Of a stretch of 64,000 bases of DNA, positions 26,410-35,389 are shown in pieces; positions within the stretch are counted from its first letter, which is position 1, and each line of letters opens with the position of its first letter. The DNA lies in the NCBI GenBank assembly GCA_020073305.1, contig JAIQFK010000031.1:17432-81431 (forward strand), given 5' to 3'. The translations under genes were made by a program, and so were the position numbers. Origin of the DNA: Terriglobia bacterium. Its GTDB lineage: Bacteria; Acidobacteriota; Terriglobia; Bryobacterales; Bryobacteraceae. The notes beneath the pieces are model-generated. The model was given only the letters and a program-made list of their open reading frames with translations, was not told the origin of the DNA and did not search any database.

Positions 26410-28254
26410 CTAATGAGCGTGGGATGGCGAAAATGCCTGGGCCTGCAAGATGGCTTTTGCCTGGGCTTCGAGAGCTACGGCTTCCGTTTTGCGCTTCATG
26501 CGCCTTAACATAGCGGCGAAGTTCTTCAGGCTGCTCACCAGCGCGGGGCCCTGGTCCGGCTGCTGTTTTTCCAGGATCTCGAGCGAGCGCCGGTAGAGCG
26601 GCTCGGCTTTGTCGTAACGGGTATCCTGACGATACATTTCGGCCAGGCTGTAGAGATTGGCGGCGACCTCCTGATGTTCCGGACCCACGGTCGTTTCTAG
26701 CAGAGGGATCACGCGTTCGTACCAAGCCTCGGCTTCGCTGTTGAGCCCCTGGGTACGGTAAAGGGCGGCCAGGCTCTCCATAATCGCCGCGGTCTCCGGT
26801 CCCGGTGGAGGGAATTTCTCGCGAATCGTCAGCGCGCGGCGATAGAGAGGCTCGGCGGCAGCGCATCGCGATTCCCGCTGGTAGATCGCCGCCAGGTTCT
26901 GCAGCGGCTTGGCAAGATCGAGGTGATCCGGCCCGAAAGCCTTTTCCAAAATGGCGATGGCGCGCTGCAGCAGGGCTTCGGCTTGGGCATACTGGCGCTG
27001 GCCCGCATAGACCTGCGCCAGGTTATTCAGCACGGTGGCTGCCGCGGGGTGGTCCGGTCCGGCCGTCTTCTCCCACGTGGCGATGGCTCTACGATACGCG
27101 GCCTCTGATTCGTCATCACGGCCCTCCATGTGCAGCAAGAGCGCCAGGTTGTTTAGAGCGGTTGCCACCTGCGGATGCTCCGGCCCCACTGCGTCTTCCC
27201 AAATTTTCAGCGCCCGTCGATAGAGCGGTTCGGCGTCTGCGTAGCGCTGCTCGGCCAGGTAGAGTTCTGCCAGATTGTTCAGACTGGCGGCGGTCTCGGG
27301 ATGATTGGGCCCCAGAGTCTTCTCGCGGATGGCGAGGGCGCGGTGTTGTAACGGCTCTGCTGCCGCATTCCGCTGGCGCTTCCGGTAAAGGGAAGCGAGG
27401 TTGTTTAGGCCCGTAGCCACATCCGGATGTTCGGGCCCGAGCGCCTTCTCCTTGATGGCGAGCGCACGGAGGTAGAGCGGCTCCGCCTCATCGTACCGGG
27501 CCTCTTCAAAATAGACTTCCGCCAGATTGTTGAGCACGGAACCGACGCCGGGGTGGTCCGGCCCAGCTACCTTCTCCTGGATCGCGAGGACTCGTTTGAA
27601 AATCGGCTCCGCTTCGCGCGGCCGGCCCTGCGCATTCAATAGCACCGCCAGATTATTCAGCCCCAGGGCGGTCTTCGGATCCTCCGCACCCAGGGATTTC
27701 TCCCAGATGCCGATGGCCCGGCGGAAAAGCGGCTCGGCTTCGCTGTACCGTCCCTCCGTGCGGTAGAGTTCCGCCAGGTTATTGAGGCTCTCCGCGACCT
27801 CGCGATGATCCGCCGGCAGCGATTTCTCGCGAAAAACGAGGACGCGTAGCATGATCGGCTCCGCCTCCTTGAGCCGGCCGGTCCTTAGATAGAGAACCGC
27901 GAGATTGTTGAGCCCTTGCCCCAACTCGGCCCGCTCCGGCCCCACGAGTTTCTCCCACAACTCCGCGGACCTGCGAAACAGAGTTTCCGCTTCTGCGTAC
28001 CGGCCGGTGTCGTAATACAATGCGCCCAGGTTATTCCAGCTCTTGGCCACTTCGACATCTTGCTGCCCGGATCTTTCTGCTTCCGCCACGGCGGCGAGTG
28101 CCGCTTTCTCCGCCTCCGCCACGGCGCCTTTCTGACGAAGTTCGCGTACCTGCGCGTTGTACTTTTCCAAAAGCGCGCGATGGGATTGCGCGTCAGCCGC
28201 GCAAAGGTAAGAAGCCGTCAAAATGAAAAGCAGAGTATGTAATCGGCAACGCAT
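26410..28254 (-). CDS. Secreted tetratricopeptide (kinesin-light-chain type) repeat protein
   Basis: 614 aa, signal peptide at about 1-20 (LFILTASYLCAADA). From about residue 55 to 590 it consists of about thirteen 42-residue units of the NLAxLYxxxGRYxEAEPLxxRALxIxEKxLGPEHPxVA kind, the TPR_12/kinesin-light-chain pattern. The DNA repeats with a 126-base period. Such proteins bind other proteins; here a periplasmic scaffold is implied. It lies 57 bases upstream of the sigma gene on the same strand, so it may be the first gene of the T2SS transcript, or separate. The repeats lack a catalytic domain. Confidence 0.85.
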   Translation of the reverse strand: MRCRLHTLLFILTASYLCAADAQSHRALLEKYNAQVRELRQKGAVAEAEKAALAAVAEAERSGQQDVEVAKSWNNLGALYYDTGRYAEAETLFRRSAELWEKLVGPERAELGQGLNNLAVLYLRTGRLKEAEPIMLRVLVFREKSLPADHREVAESLNNLAELYRTEGRYSEAEPLFRRAIGIWEKSLGAEDPKTALGLNNLAVLLNAQGRPREAEPIFKRVLAIQEKVAGPDHPGVGSVLNNLAEVYFEEARYDEAEPLYLRALAIKEKALGPEHPDVATGLNNLASLYRKRQRNAAAEPLQHRALAIREKTLGPNHPETAASLNNLAELYLAEQRYADAEPLYRRALKIWEDAVGPEHPQVATALNNLALLLHMEGRDDESEAAYRRAIATWEKTAGPDHPAAATVLNNLAQVYAGQRQYAQAEALLQRAIAILEKAFGPDHLDLAKPLQNLAAIYQRESRCAAAEPLYRRALTIREKFPPPGPETAAIMESLAALYRTQGLNSEAEAWYERVIPLLETTVGPEHQEVAANLYSLAEMYRQDTRYDKAEPLYRRSLEILEKQQPDQGPALVSSLKNFAAMLRRMKRKTEAVALEAQAKAILQAQAFSPSHAH

Positions 28255-28341
28255 GATCGTCCTCTCGGGCGCAGATTACCCTGCGCCGGTCACATGTCCC
28301 GATTACGAAAAATCTCACTCACCCCGTTCCACCGAACACGC

Positions 28342-28358
28342 AGGCACGTTTTGTGCCT
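28342..28358. repeat. Inverted repeat AGGCAC-GTTTT-GTGCCT
   Basis: A perfect 6-bp palindrome with a five-base loop, 84 bases upstream of the TPR gene start. It could be an operator half-site pair or a hairpin. No T-run follows, so a terminator is not supported. Confidence 0.35.
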
Positions 28359-28585
28359 AAGCCTCTCCGGACTCTCCGCGCCACAGCGCCGGATCAATCG
28401 CTAGGTATGACGCACATGTTGAATGTCAGTTAGCTGTTCGTTCCTGGGAATTTGTCTTATTAGACTCGGACGCCCGATAGCCCGATCAGTTAAATTCAAC
28501 TTACATGACTTAGTCGACGCCGCTGGATTGTTCGTTTGCGGGAATAAGTGTGCCGAAAGTGAAACGCTGAATCTTCGACCGATGC

Positions 28586-28614
28586 TTGGCTGGCGCTTAA
28601 CAGACTTGTAAAAT
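28586..28614 (+). promoter_or_regulatory. Sigma-70-type promoter for the 28638 gene
   Basis: TTGGCT (28586-28591), a 17-base spacer, then TAAAAT (28609-28614). The hexamers match the consensus at four and five positions. An AGGGAGG ribosome site follows at 28627-28633, just before the ATG at 28638, giving a leader of about 17 bases. Confidence 0.5.
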
Positions 28615-28637
28615 AGCGTTATTCGCAGGGAGGCTGG

Positions 28638-29237
28638 ATGGCTGGCGATCTTGAGCGGGTGTTAAGTCAATTGAAAAAACACGGGCTGCTGTTGCAGACG
28701 GATGCCTGTCTGCCCAGTGTTTGCGCGTTAGTGGCCGGTGCTCCAGTTCGCGGATCGTGGTGGGCACACCCGCGGAGTCACGAGATGTTCCGGGTCAACT
28801 GCGCGTTGGCGGATCACCAAGACGTACTCATCGTGAGATTGATCTCCGGCAAGGTCACTTATGTTGAGCGCGGTCTCTGGTCTCCGGTTGTGGCGATCGG
28901 GCGCGCACGGGAGGCATGGCAGATCAAAGGTCTCGCTCGTGCCAGCCGCGAGTTACTCAAAGACACAGATCGCGCACCGGTCGAACCAGCCCGCCGGCTG
29001 TCCAAGGCTGCGTCAGAGCTGGAGCGATCACTGTTGGTGTATAGTGAACAGTTTCACACCGCTGCCGGCTCCCACGCGAGGCGCCTTGAAGCGTGGGACC
29101 ATTGGCTGCAGCGCACTGGATTTGCCGCCACCAAAGTGAGTCCCGATCTGGCCAGAGACACCCTGGAACAGCTCGTCGAATCGCTCAATCATCAATTCAA
29201 CGCCCGCGGCCGTCTACCTTGGCATCCGTCACTCTGA
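28638..29237 (+). CDS. Conserved cytosolic protein of unknown function
   Basis: 199 aa, no signal peptide or membrane helix. A compact alpha/beta N-terminal domain contains VCALVAGAPVRGSWWAHPRS with the notable GSWW-x-HP motif, followed by DHQDVLIVRLISGKVTYVER. The C-terminal part is helical (RDTLEQLVESLNHQFNARGR). The ATG has an AGGGAGG ribosome site. I do not recognise a characterised family. It overlaps the end of the convergent glycosyltransferase by nine bases. Confidence 0.75.
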   Translation: MAGDLERVLSQLKKHGLLLQTDACLPSVCALVAGAPVRGSWWAHPRSHEMFRVNCALADHQDVLIVRLISGKVTYVERGLWSPVVAIGRAREAWQIKGLARASRELLKDTDRAPVEPARRLSKAASELERSLLVYSEQFHTAAGSHARRLEAWDHWLQRTGFAATKVSPDLARDTLEQLVESLNHQFNARGRLPWHPSL

Positions 29238-30404
29238 TCCACCTGCGATGCGCGCGAAAAATTCCCAGGACTTCTGCGCACACGTTTCCCACGTGAAGGC
29301 TCGCGCCCGCGTGCGTCCTCGCTGCGCAAGGTCAGACCGCAGCGAAGGAGACAGCAGCAGCCGCTCGAGTCCTCGCCGGATCTCCTCGCGGCTCTGCGGA
29401 TCGGCCGCCAGGCCCGCGTCTCCTACCACCTCGGGAAGCGCCGAGACAATGGAAGTGAGCACAGGCACACCTGCCGCCATGGCCTGGCCGACCGGTAGGC
29501 CGAACCCTTCGTACAGCGAAACATACGAAAATACCGTGGCCGCGGCGGTGAGCGCGGGAAGGTCGGACTCCGGCACGTAACCGAGGTACCGCACGCCCGG
29601 AATCTCCGATTGCAGCCGTTCGTAAACCGCGCCATCGCCCCAGCCCCAGGGGCCGGCGACGACCAGATCGAACTCCTCGCGGATGTCGCGCGCCAGGTCC
29701 TGCCATGCATCCAGTAATCTCCCCACGTTCTTGCGCGGTTCGATACTCCCTACGTAAAGGGCGTAGGGTTTGTTCAAGCCATATCGCCGGATGGTCTCAC
29801 CCGAGAGTTCAGCGCGCGCCTGGAAAAAAGCCGGCGCAATTCCGGGATAAATCACCTCGACCTTGTCTGGCGAAAGCCTCAGAATTTGCACCGCATCATC
29901 GCGTGTACATTTGGAAATCGCAATCAGGCCATCTGCCTTTCGAAACAGCCGTTCGGCGTTGCGTCCGGAAGCCCTCAAGTTGCCGGCGACATGAAGCTCC
30001 GGCATCAGCCAGGTGGTCATGTCGTAAATCGTCGAGGTCAGGCGCGCCTTGCGCGGCGGATTCGGCACCTGGTGGGAGGCATGGAAAATGTCCGACGCAG
30101 GAGTGAACCAGTTCAGGATGGGGTAAGGACAGCGGCTCGCACCGAACAAAAGGCCGAGGCGCGGGATGGTGGACAGGGGTCCCACAACGGAATTTTCATG
30201 CGTGAAATGCGCGGGCGAATTCATGAATGGAAACAGGGAGAGCGAATTTTCCCCGGCTAGGTCGGCCAGGCTGCGCGCCCAGTAATACATATAGTTCTTG
30301 ACGCCCGCGCTGCGCAAAAGCAGCGGCGAGACGTCCAAGATGACCGACACCGGTCCCCGGAGCGGGCCGGAACGCACCGCTCGGGCCTTTTGTATCTTGT
30401 TCAT
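29229..30404 (-). CDS. GT-B glycosyltransferase (family GT4-like)
   Basis: 391 aa. C-terminal GT-B nucleotide-binding half shows LYVGSIEPRKNVGRLLDAWQ and the E-x7-E donor signature in YVSLYEGFGLPVGQAMAAGV-PVLTSIVSALPEVVGDAGL. The N-terminal half has ICDVSPLLLRSAGVKNYMYY-like acceptor sequence. It likely adds a mannose or other hexose to a lipid or polysaccharide in the cytosol. No other polysaccharide genes flank it, though the radical SAM gene is divergent 105 bases away. The ATG sits in a start context with no clear ribosome site. Confidence 0.88.
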   Translation of the reverse strand: MNKIQKARAVRSGPLRGPVSVILDVSPLLLRSAGVKNYMYYWARSLADLAGENSLSLFPFMNSPAHFTHENSVVGPLSTIPRLGLLFGASRCPYPILNWFTPASDIFHASHQVPNPPRKARLTSTIYDMTTWLMPELHVAGNLRASGRNAERLFRKADGLIAISKCTRDDAVQILRLSPDKVEVIYPGIAPAFFQARAELSGETIRRYGLNKPYALYVGSIEPRKNVGRLLDAWQDLARDIREEFDLVVAGPWGWGDGAVYERLQSEIPGVRYLGYVPESDLPALTAAATVFSYVSLYEGFGLPVGQAMAAGVPVLTSIVSALPEVVGDAGLAADPQSREEIRRGLERLLLSPSLRSDLAQRGRTRARAFTWETCAQKSWEFFARIAGGSE

Positions 30405-30509
30405 TTAATGGGGAAAATCACCATTCCGCCAGCCAATATGCGCCACTCGATTGATCCTGATCTGTATTCGGGCCCACCGTGTGGTCTAATTTAAAGAACC
30501 TCTGACACT

Positions 30510-31538
30510 ATGGCAGATTTGGGCTTTCGTTTCAGGCGCAGCTGGAAAGCCATGCATCGGCGCTCGCGCGAGCTGATGATGATTGTCAAAGGGGTGATCT
30601 CGACCGATCATCCCGTGTTGGCGCACATCATTCCGATTCGCCGCTGCAACTTGTCCTGCGCGTACTGCAACGAGTACGACGATTATTCCAATCCCGTTCC
30701 CCTGGATGTGATGCGCCGGCGTTTGGACTGCCTGGCCGAGCTAGGGACCACCATCATTACCCTCAGCGGGGGTGAGCCGATGCTGCACCCCGAGGTCGAT
30801 GACATCATCGCGCGCATTCGCAAGCACGGCATCATGGCGGGCATGATCACCAACGGGTATCTGCTCACCGCCGATCGCGTACGCCGCCTGAACCAGGCGG
30901 GGCTCGAGCACATGCAGATCTCGATTGACAACGTCCGGCCTGACGACGTGTCGAAGAAGAGCCTGAAGGTGCTCGACAAGAAACTGCAGTTGCTGGCCGA
31001 CCACGCCGAGTTTCACGTCAACATCAACTCCGTGGTGGGCGGCGGAATCCACAATCCAACCGACGCACTGGAAGTCGGCCGGCGCGCCGTGGAGCTTGGT
31101 TTTACCTCCACCATCGGGATCATTCACGATGGCGATGGCCAGTTGCAGCCCATCAAGCCGGAGGAGCGCGAGGTCTATCTGCGCATGAAGCGCATGGCCA
31201 AGAGAAGCTACGCGCAACTGAATTTCTTCCAGGACAACATCGCGCATGGCCGCCCCAACGAGTGGCGATGCCGCGCCGGCGCCCGCTACCTCTACATCTG
31301 CGAGGACGGCCTGGTCCACTATTGCTCGCAGCAGCGGGGTTATCCGGCCAAGCCGCTCGAACAATACAACGTCGAAGACATCCGCCGCGAATACCTGACC
31401 GTGAAGGGGTGTGCGCCGAACTGCACCGTCGCTTGTGCGCATTACACTTCCTACATGGATTTCTGGCGCGATCCGCAGACCCTCACGGCTCAGGAACGCT
31501 CTGCATCCTCCGAGTTGGTCCAAGTGCAAACCCGTTAG
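30510..31538 (+). CDS. Radical SAM enzyme with C-terminal cysteine-rich region
   Basis: 342 aa. The 4Fe-4S site [13 protein letters not shown] places the cysteines at 46, 50 and 53. Next come the GGEP-like SAM-binding segment [20 protein letters not shown] and [17 protein letters not shown]-terminal SPASM/Twitch-like region has several more cysteines ([39 protein letters not shown]), enough for an auxiliary cluster. Such enzymes modify peptides, tRNA or lipids; substrate is unknown. An N-terminal basic region precedes the fold. It is followed 12 bases later by a beta-propeller protein, likely one transcript. Confidence 0.88.
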   Translation: MADLGFRFRRSWKAMHRRSRELMMIVKGVISTDHPVLAHIIPIRRCNLSCAYCNEYDDYSNPVPLDVMRRRLDCLAELGTTIITLSGGEPMLHPEVDDIIARIRKHGIMAGMITNGYLLTADRVRRLNQAGLEHMQISIDNVRPDDVSKKSLKVLDKKLQLLADHAEFHVNINSVVGGGIHNPTDALEVGRRAVELGFTSTIGIIHDGDGQLQPIKPEEREVYLRMKRMAKRSYAQLNFFQDNIAHGRPNEWRCRAGARYLYICEDGLVHYCSQQRGYPAKPLEQYNVEDIRREYLTVKGCAPNCTVACAHYTSYMDFWRDPQTLTAQERSASSELVQVQTR

Positions 31539-31550
31539 CGAGGTGAACTG

Positions 31551-32336
31551 ATGATCGAGCGCCGCGACGTCCTGAAATTCGCGGCATTCGCGTGTCCGGG
31601 GGTGCGTGCCGCGCTCAGTGCGGATTTTCGCACCAGGATCGCCGCGCGGGTAGAGCGCGCATTTCGCACGCCGGGACAGACGCCGAACGGGCTGCAGGCC
31701 ACTCCAGACGGTCTGTGGGTTCTCGACCAAGCCACCAACCGCGTGGCCCTGGTTCAGTACGACGACGGGCGGGTGATCCGGCAGTTCGATACCGCAACCG
31801 ATCGCGGCAGCGGCATCACCTTCGACGGTCAGGCGATCTGGATCGCTTCCACGTACAACCGCCTGTTGGTGCGTGCAGACGCGCAAACGGGCCGCACTCT
31901 GAAGACGCTTCCGAGTCCCGGCTCGGGGCTGGTGAAATGGGGGCCGCGCTCGGCACACCCCGAGCCTACCGGAGCACACGGTCTGGAATGGCGGTCGGGC
32001 GAGTTGTGGGTCGCGGTGCCGCCCGCGGTTCGCATCTTCGCCTTGAATCCCGAGAATGCCGCCATCCGCAACTCGCTTCCTGCCCCTGGTGTTCGCCCGC
32101 ACGGGATCGGGTGGGATCCGGATGGCTCGCTGTGGTGCGCAGAGAGCATCGATCGCTCGTTCTTCAAGATGGATCCCGCCAGCGGCCAGATTCTCATGCA
32201 GTTGATGCTGCCCGCCGAAGAGCCGCTGGTGGATGGCGTCGTTCAGGCGCCCCACGGCATGACGGTCTGGAAGGGCCAGATCTGGTTTTCCGTGGCGGAA
32301 ACGGGCGAAGTCTACCGCGTTCCGTTACCCGCTTGA
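31551..32336 (+). CDS. Beta-propeller (Vgb/SMP-30-like) protein with probable Tat leader
   Basis: 261 aa. The start MIERRDVLKFAAFACPGVRA resembles a twin-arginine leader (E-R-R-D-V-L), although the hydrophobic stretch is short. The body carries propeller strands: TPNGLQATPDGLWVLDQATN, GSGITFDGQAIWIASTYNRL, GAHGLEWRSGELWVAVPP, VVQAPHGMTVWKGQIWFSVA. Close kin include streptogramin lyase-like and lactonase-like proteins, but no catalytic set is assured. It follows the radical SAM gene by 12 bases. The 3' end overlaps the convergent GH127 gene by 25 bases. Confidence 0.82.
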   Translation: MIERRDVLKFAAFACPGVRAALSADFRTRIAARVERAFRTPGQTPNGLQATPDGLWVLDQATNRVALVQYDDGRVIRQFDTATDRGSGITFDGQAIWIASTYNRLLVRADAQTGRTLKTLPSPGSGLVKWGPRSAHPEPTGAHGLEWRSGELWVAVPPAVRIFALNPENAAIRNSLPAPGVRPHGIGWDPDGSLWCAESIDRSFFKMDPASGQILMQLMLPAEEPLVDGVVQAPHGMTVWKGQIWFSVAETGEVYRVPLPA

Positions 32337-34291
32337 TGCAGCGGAACCCACACCTCCATCGCGTCCTGCCCGCGGTTCGCCCATGCGTAATACGGGATGA
32401 ACACCAGTTCGGCGGGTTCGTATTCCGGCGGCGCAGATTTTGTCAGCGCCGCATACAGGGGCTCCTCGTCAAGCGGCTCTTCCGACACCATTCCGATGTG
32501 ACGGAGCACCGTGACGCCGCCCAACAGGCTGGCCCGGAACTCCTCGTGGAATGGCTTGGAGGGATCTGCCAGCTCGGCATCAAATAGAGACCCCAAACCA
32601 GGTTGATCCGCCGACTCGATGCAGTACACCAGCGGACCGCGCGCGACGGCCACGCGTCCGGTATCCTCGCGCACCAGCGGATTTGCCCGGATAAGCTGCG
32701 GTTGCATGTCGAACTTCACTTCAACGCGGTCGCCGGCGCGCCACTGCCGGCGGATTTCGAAATAACGGCCCGGCTCAACCGCGCCCGCGGCGGCCGTCCC
32801 ATTGACCGTGAATTCGGTTGACCGTGACCAGCCCGGCACGCGCAGGAACAGGCTGAACTCCGCTGCCGCGGCGGGCGTTACCGTGACCTCTACCCGATCA
32901 CTCCACGGATATCGCGTCTTCTGATCGATTTTCAAACCCGTGCCGCTCTCCAGATGCCAGTCGAGATGAGAATTGTCGTAGAGGTTGACGTACACCCCCC
33001 TCGGGCTGGTGCTGTAAAAATAGCCGGGGAGGGAAGCCAGAATGCGCTCCAGATTGGGCGGGCAGCAGGTTGTGTCGTACCACTCGTTGCGGATACTCTC
33101 GCCTGCCGATTCCAGCGGGTTGCGATAGCAGTACAGCGTTCCGGAGAGCGACATCCCGGAGTTGATGCCGTTGTAGAGCGCCCGCTCCATCACATCCGCG
33201 AAGCGTGCCTCGCCGGTTACGGCCAGCATGCGCCAGTTCCACATCATATTGCCGATGGCCGCGCAGCTTTCGCCATAAGCCTGTGCGTTGGGCAGCTCAT
33301 ACGGGAGTCCAATCGATTCCCCTGCTTCGCGCGAACCCACGCCGCCGGTAATGTACATTTTGCGGCTGACCAGGTCCTTCCACAGGCGCTCGAGCGTCTG
33401 CCAGTAAGCGGGATCGCCGGTCTCGGCGTAGTAGTCGGTGGCTCCCGAGGATGCGTACATGGCGCGCACGGCGTGCCCTTCGAATCGCGCGCGCGAGGTG
33501 AAAGGAATTCCGCTGAACAGGTACTGCACCTGTTCGTCGGTCAGATGCAGGCGCGCGCGCTCCACTCCGCTTAAGAAGTAGCCCGCAAAATCCAGGTATT
33601 TGCGCTCGCCGGTGGTGCGATAGAGTTCCACCAGCGCCATTTCGAATTCGGGGTGGCCGGTGAGCGCCGGGCGCTTCGACTCGCCGAAGTTCTCGATCAG
33701 GTAGTTCACGTACCGGATGCCGCCGTCCATCAGTTTCCGGTTGCCCGTGGCGCGGTAGTAGGCGATGGCGGCCTGCAGCAGGTGGCCCAGACAATACAGC
33801 TCATGGGAGCGGTACATTTCCGTGAAGCGCTTGTCCTTGCGTTCATCGACATAATAGGTGTTCAGATAGCCGCTCGGCTCCTGCGCCGCCAGGATCTCAT
33901 TCGTCAGACGGTCAAACGTCGCTCGCAGCTCTGGCTTGTCATCGGACTGCAACACGTAGGCGACAGCCTCCATCCACTTGTAGATATCGGAGTCGGTATA
34001 AACAGGTCCGCGGCGCGGGGCGTTCGTATGGCTCGTCAGTCGCCGGAAGTTGTCCATCACGCCGTGCTGTTCGAGCTCGACCAGCATGGAGGGGATGCTG
34101 CGCTCCACATTGATGCGCCTGCGCGCCGCCCAGAAGCCGTCGTCCAGGCGTACCGCGCGGATAGGAACGCTGTGCAGCTTGACGTGCGGCGAATGATCCA
34201 CATGGATCACGCCCTCGGCGCGCCAGGAGTCGGCGCCCGGTTGCGCCCACGCCATGGGACCGGCCAGAATCAGCAAGAATAGAGAACGCAT
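32312..34291 (-). CDS. GH127-family (beta-L-arabinofuranosidase-like) glycoside hydrolase, secreted
   Basis: 659 aa, signal peptide at 1-16 (LFLLILAGPMAWAQ). The whole GH127/DUF1680 fold is present: VRLDDGFWAARRRINVERSI at the N-terminus and VMERALYNGINSGMSLSGTL mid-chain. The WYDTTCCPPNLERILAS motif carries the vicinal cysteines that, in HypBA1, form a zinc-thiolate site with a catalytic Cys. C-terminal beta domains follow. GH127 releases beta-L-arabinofuranose from plant hydroxyproline-rich glycoproteins; kin act on other sugars. Divergent from a LacI-type regulator, its probable controller. Tail overlaps the propeller gene by 25 bases. Confidence 0.92.
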   Translation of the reverse strand: MRSLFLLILAGPMAWAQPGADSWRAEGVIHVDHSPHVKLHSVPIRAVRLDDGFWAARRRINVERSIPSMLVELEQHGVMDNFRRLTSHTNAPRRGPVYTDSDIYKWMEAVAYVLQSDDKPELRATFDRLTNEILAAQEPSGYLNTYYVDERKDKRFTEMYRSHELYCLGHLLQAAIAYYRATGNRKLMDGGIRYVNYLIENFGESKRPALTGHPEFEMALVELYRTTGERKYLDFAGYFLSGVERARLHLTDEQVQYLFSGIPFTSRARFEGHAVRAMYASSGATDYYAETGDPAYWQTLERLWKDLVSRKMYITGGVGSREAGESIGLPYELPNAQAYGESCAAIGNMMWNWRMLAVTGEARFADVMERALYNGINSGMSLSGTLYCYRNPLESAGESIRNEWYDTTCCPPNLERILASLPGYFYSTSPRGVYVNLYDNSHLDWHLESGTGLKIDQKTRYPWSDRVEVTVTPAAAAEFSLFLRVPGWSRSTEFTVNGTAAAGAVEPGRYFEIRRQWRAGDRVEVKFDMQPQLIRANPLVREDTGRVAVARGPLVYCIESADQPGLGSLFDAELADPSKPFHEEFRASLLGGVTVLRHIGMVSEEPLDEEPLYAALTKSAPPEYEPAELVFIPYYAWANRGQDAMEVWVPLHQAGNGTR

Positions 34292-34303
34292 GATTAGAAG
34301 CTT

Positions 34304-34313
34304 AGAATATTCT
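34304..34313. promoter_or_regulatory. Palindrome AGAATATTCT between GH127 and LacI-type gene
   Basis: A perfect ten-base palindrome 13 bases upstream of the GH127 start and 77 bases before the regulator start. It could be an operator for the LacI-type protein, although most LacI operators have a central CG. An A/T-rich stretch here also resembles a -10 element. Confidence 0.35.
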
Positions 34314-34357
34314 CCCGCCGGGTGCGTTTGCGTCTAAAATGTGAGGGAAGCCTATAT

Positions 34358-34379
34358 CCGGCGGGGGCGTTGGCGCCGG
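34358..34379. repeat. Inverted repeat CCGGCG-N10-CGCCGG upstream of the LacI-type gene
   Basis: Perfect 6-bp arms with ten bases between, ending 11 bases before the ATG at 34391. It overlaps the region where the ribosome would bind, so either a second operator or a translational control hairpin is possible. Confidence 0.35.
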
Positions 34380-34390
34380 ACCACAATCAC

Positions 34391-35389
34391 ATGGATATTC
34401 GGGAAGTCGCGAAGCGTGCCGGGGTTTCGACTGCCACGGTGTCGCGTACCATAAACAACCTCAAGGTGCGCCCCGGGACGGCGCGCCGCGTGCGGCAGGC
34501 CATTGAGGAGCTAAAGTACTTTCCCAACACCCAAGCGCGCTCGCTGGTTTCCGGGCGCAGCCGCATCGTGGGCTTGATTGTGTCCGACATCACCAATCCG
34601 TTCTTTCCTGAACTGGTAAAGGGTTTTGAGGACGCTGCGACTCAGAAAGGCTACGAAGTCCTGCTGAGCAACACCGAGTACGATTCCACCCGCATGGCGA
34701 ACGGCGTGCGCCGGATGCTGGAGAGGAAAGTGGACGCGGTTGCCATCATGACCTCGGAGATGGACGCCTCGCTGACCCAGCAGCTCGCGCATCGCAAGAT
34801 CCCGATGGTCTTTCTCGACGTGGGCACCGTCGACAATCACATCAGCAATATCAAGATTGATTATTCGAGCGGCATCTCGCAAGCCGTGGAGCACCTGCTG
34901 GAATTGGGCCACCGCCGCCTGGCTTTCATCAGCGGGCCGTCGGATCTGGCGTCGGCGCGCATCCGCTCGTCCGCATTTCTGGATGCCATGAGAGAGCGAG
35001 GCGTCATCGGAGATCCGAGTTGGATTGAGGCCGGCAATCACCGGATCGACGGCGGATTTCACGCCATGAGCCGTATCTTTGAACGAAGACCGCTGCCCAC
35101 CGCGGTGCTCTCGTCCAACGACTTGACGGCCATCGGAGCGCTCCGGGCCATTCGCCGCCATGGCCTTCACGTGCCGGACGATATCTCCGTGGTGGGCTTC
35201 GACGATATCGCTCTCGCTGAGTTCACCGAGCCGCCGCTGACCACGGTTCGCCTTCCACGCCAGGAAATTGCGGGAAAGGCATTCGACGCGCTGTTGACTT
35301 CCCTGGGAGACACCTCCCGCATGGGCGTCGAATACACGATCTCGCCGCAGCTCGTGGTCCGCGAGTCGACCGCCAAGGCACGCGAGTGA
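34391..35389 (+). CDS. LacI/GalR-family transcriptional regulator
   Basis: 332 aa from MDIREVAKRAGVSTATVSRT, the canonical LacI helix-turn-helix and hinge (INNLKVRPGTARRVRQAIEE). The periplasmic-binding-like effector domain (about 60-330) contains IVGLIVSDITNPFFPELVKG and FISGPSDLASARIRSSAFLD, then VVGFDDIALAEFTEPPLTTV. It probably senses a sugar released by the divergent GH127 enzyme and represses it. An open extension upstream to 34322 is rejected because the HTH defines the N-terminus. The next gene starts inside its stop (GTGA overlap). Confidence 0.93.
   Translation: MDIREVAKRAGVSTATVSRTINNLKVRPGTARRVRQAIEELKYFPNTQARSLVSGRSRIVGLIVSDITNPFFPELVKGFEDAATQKGYEVLLSNTEYDSTRMANGVRRMLERKVDAVAIMTSEMDASLTQQLAHRKIPMVFLDVGTVDNHISNIKIDYSSGISQAVEHLLELGHRRLAFISGPSDLASARIRSSAFLDAMRERGVIGDPSWIEAGNHRIDGGFHAMSRIFERRPLPTAVLSSNDLTAIGALRAIRRHGLHVPDDISVVGFDDIALAEFTEPPLTTVRLPRQEIAGKAFDALLTSLGDTSRMGVEYTISPQLVVRESTAKARE

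Larger units (their letters stand above)
28255..28637. other. Intergenic region between TPR gene and 28638 gene
   Basis: 383 bases with lower GC than its neighbours. No convincing gene: the open frame at 28423-28611 has no ribosome site or family-like sequence. The region holds a perfect 6-bp inverted repeat at 28342-28358 and a sigma-70-type promoter at 28586-28614. It must also carry the promoter for the TPR/T2SS transcript on the minus strand, which I could not place. Confidence 0.6.

Noticed and set aside
26410..28254. 126-base periodic repeats taken as a repeat array or CRISPR
   Set aside because: They are coding TPR units; spacers and identical short repeats are absent.
28423..28611. 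62-codon open frame between the TPR gene and the 28638 gene
   Set aside because: No ribosome site, no family-like sequence, and it overlaps the promoter for the 28638 gene.
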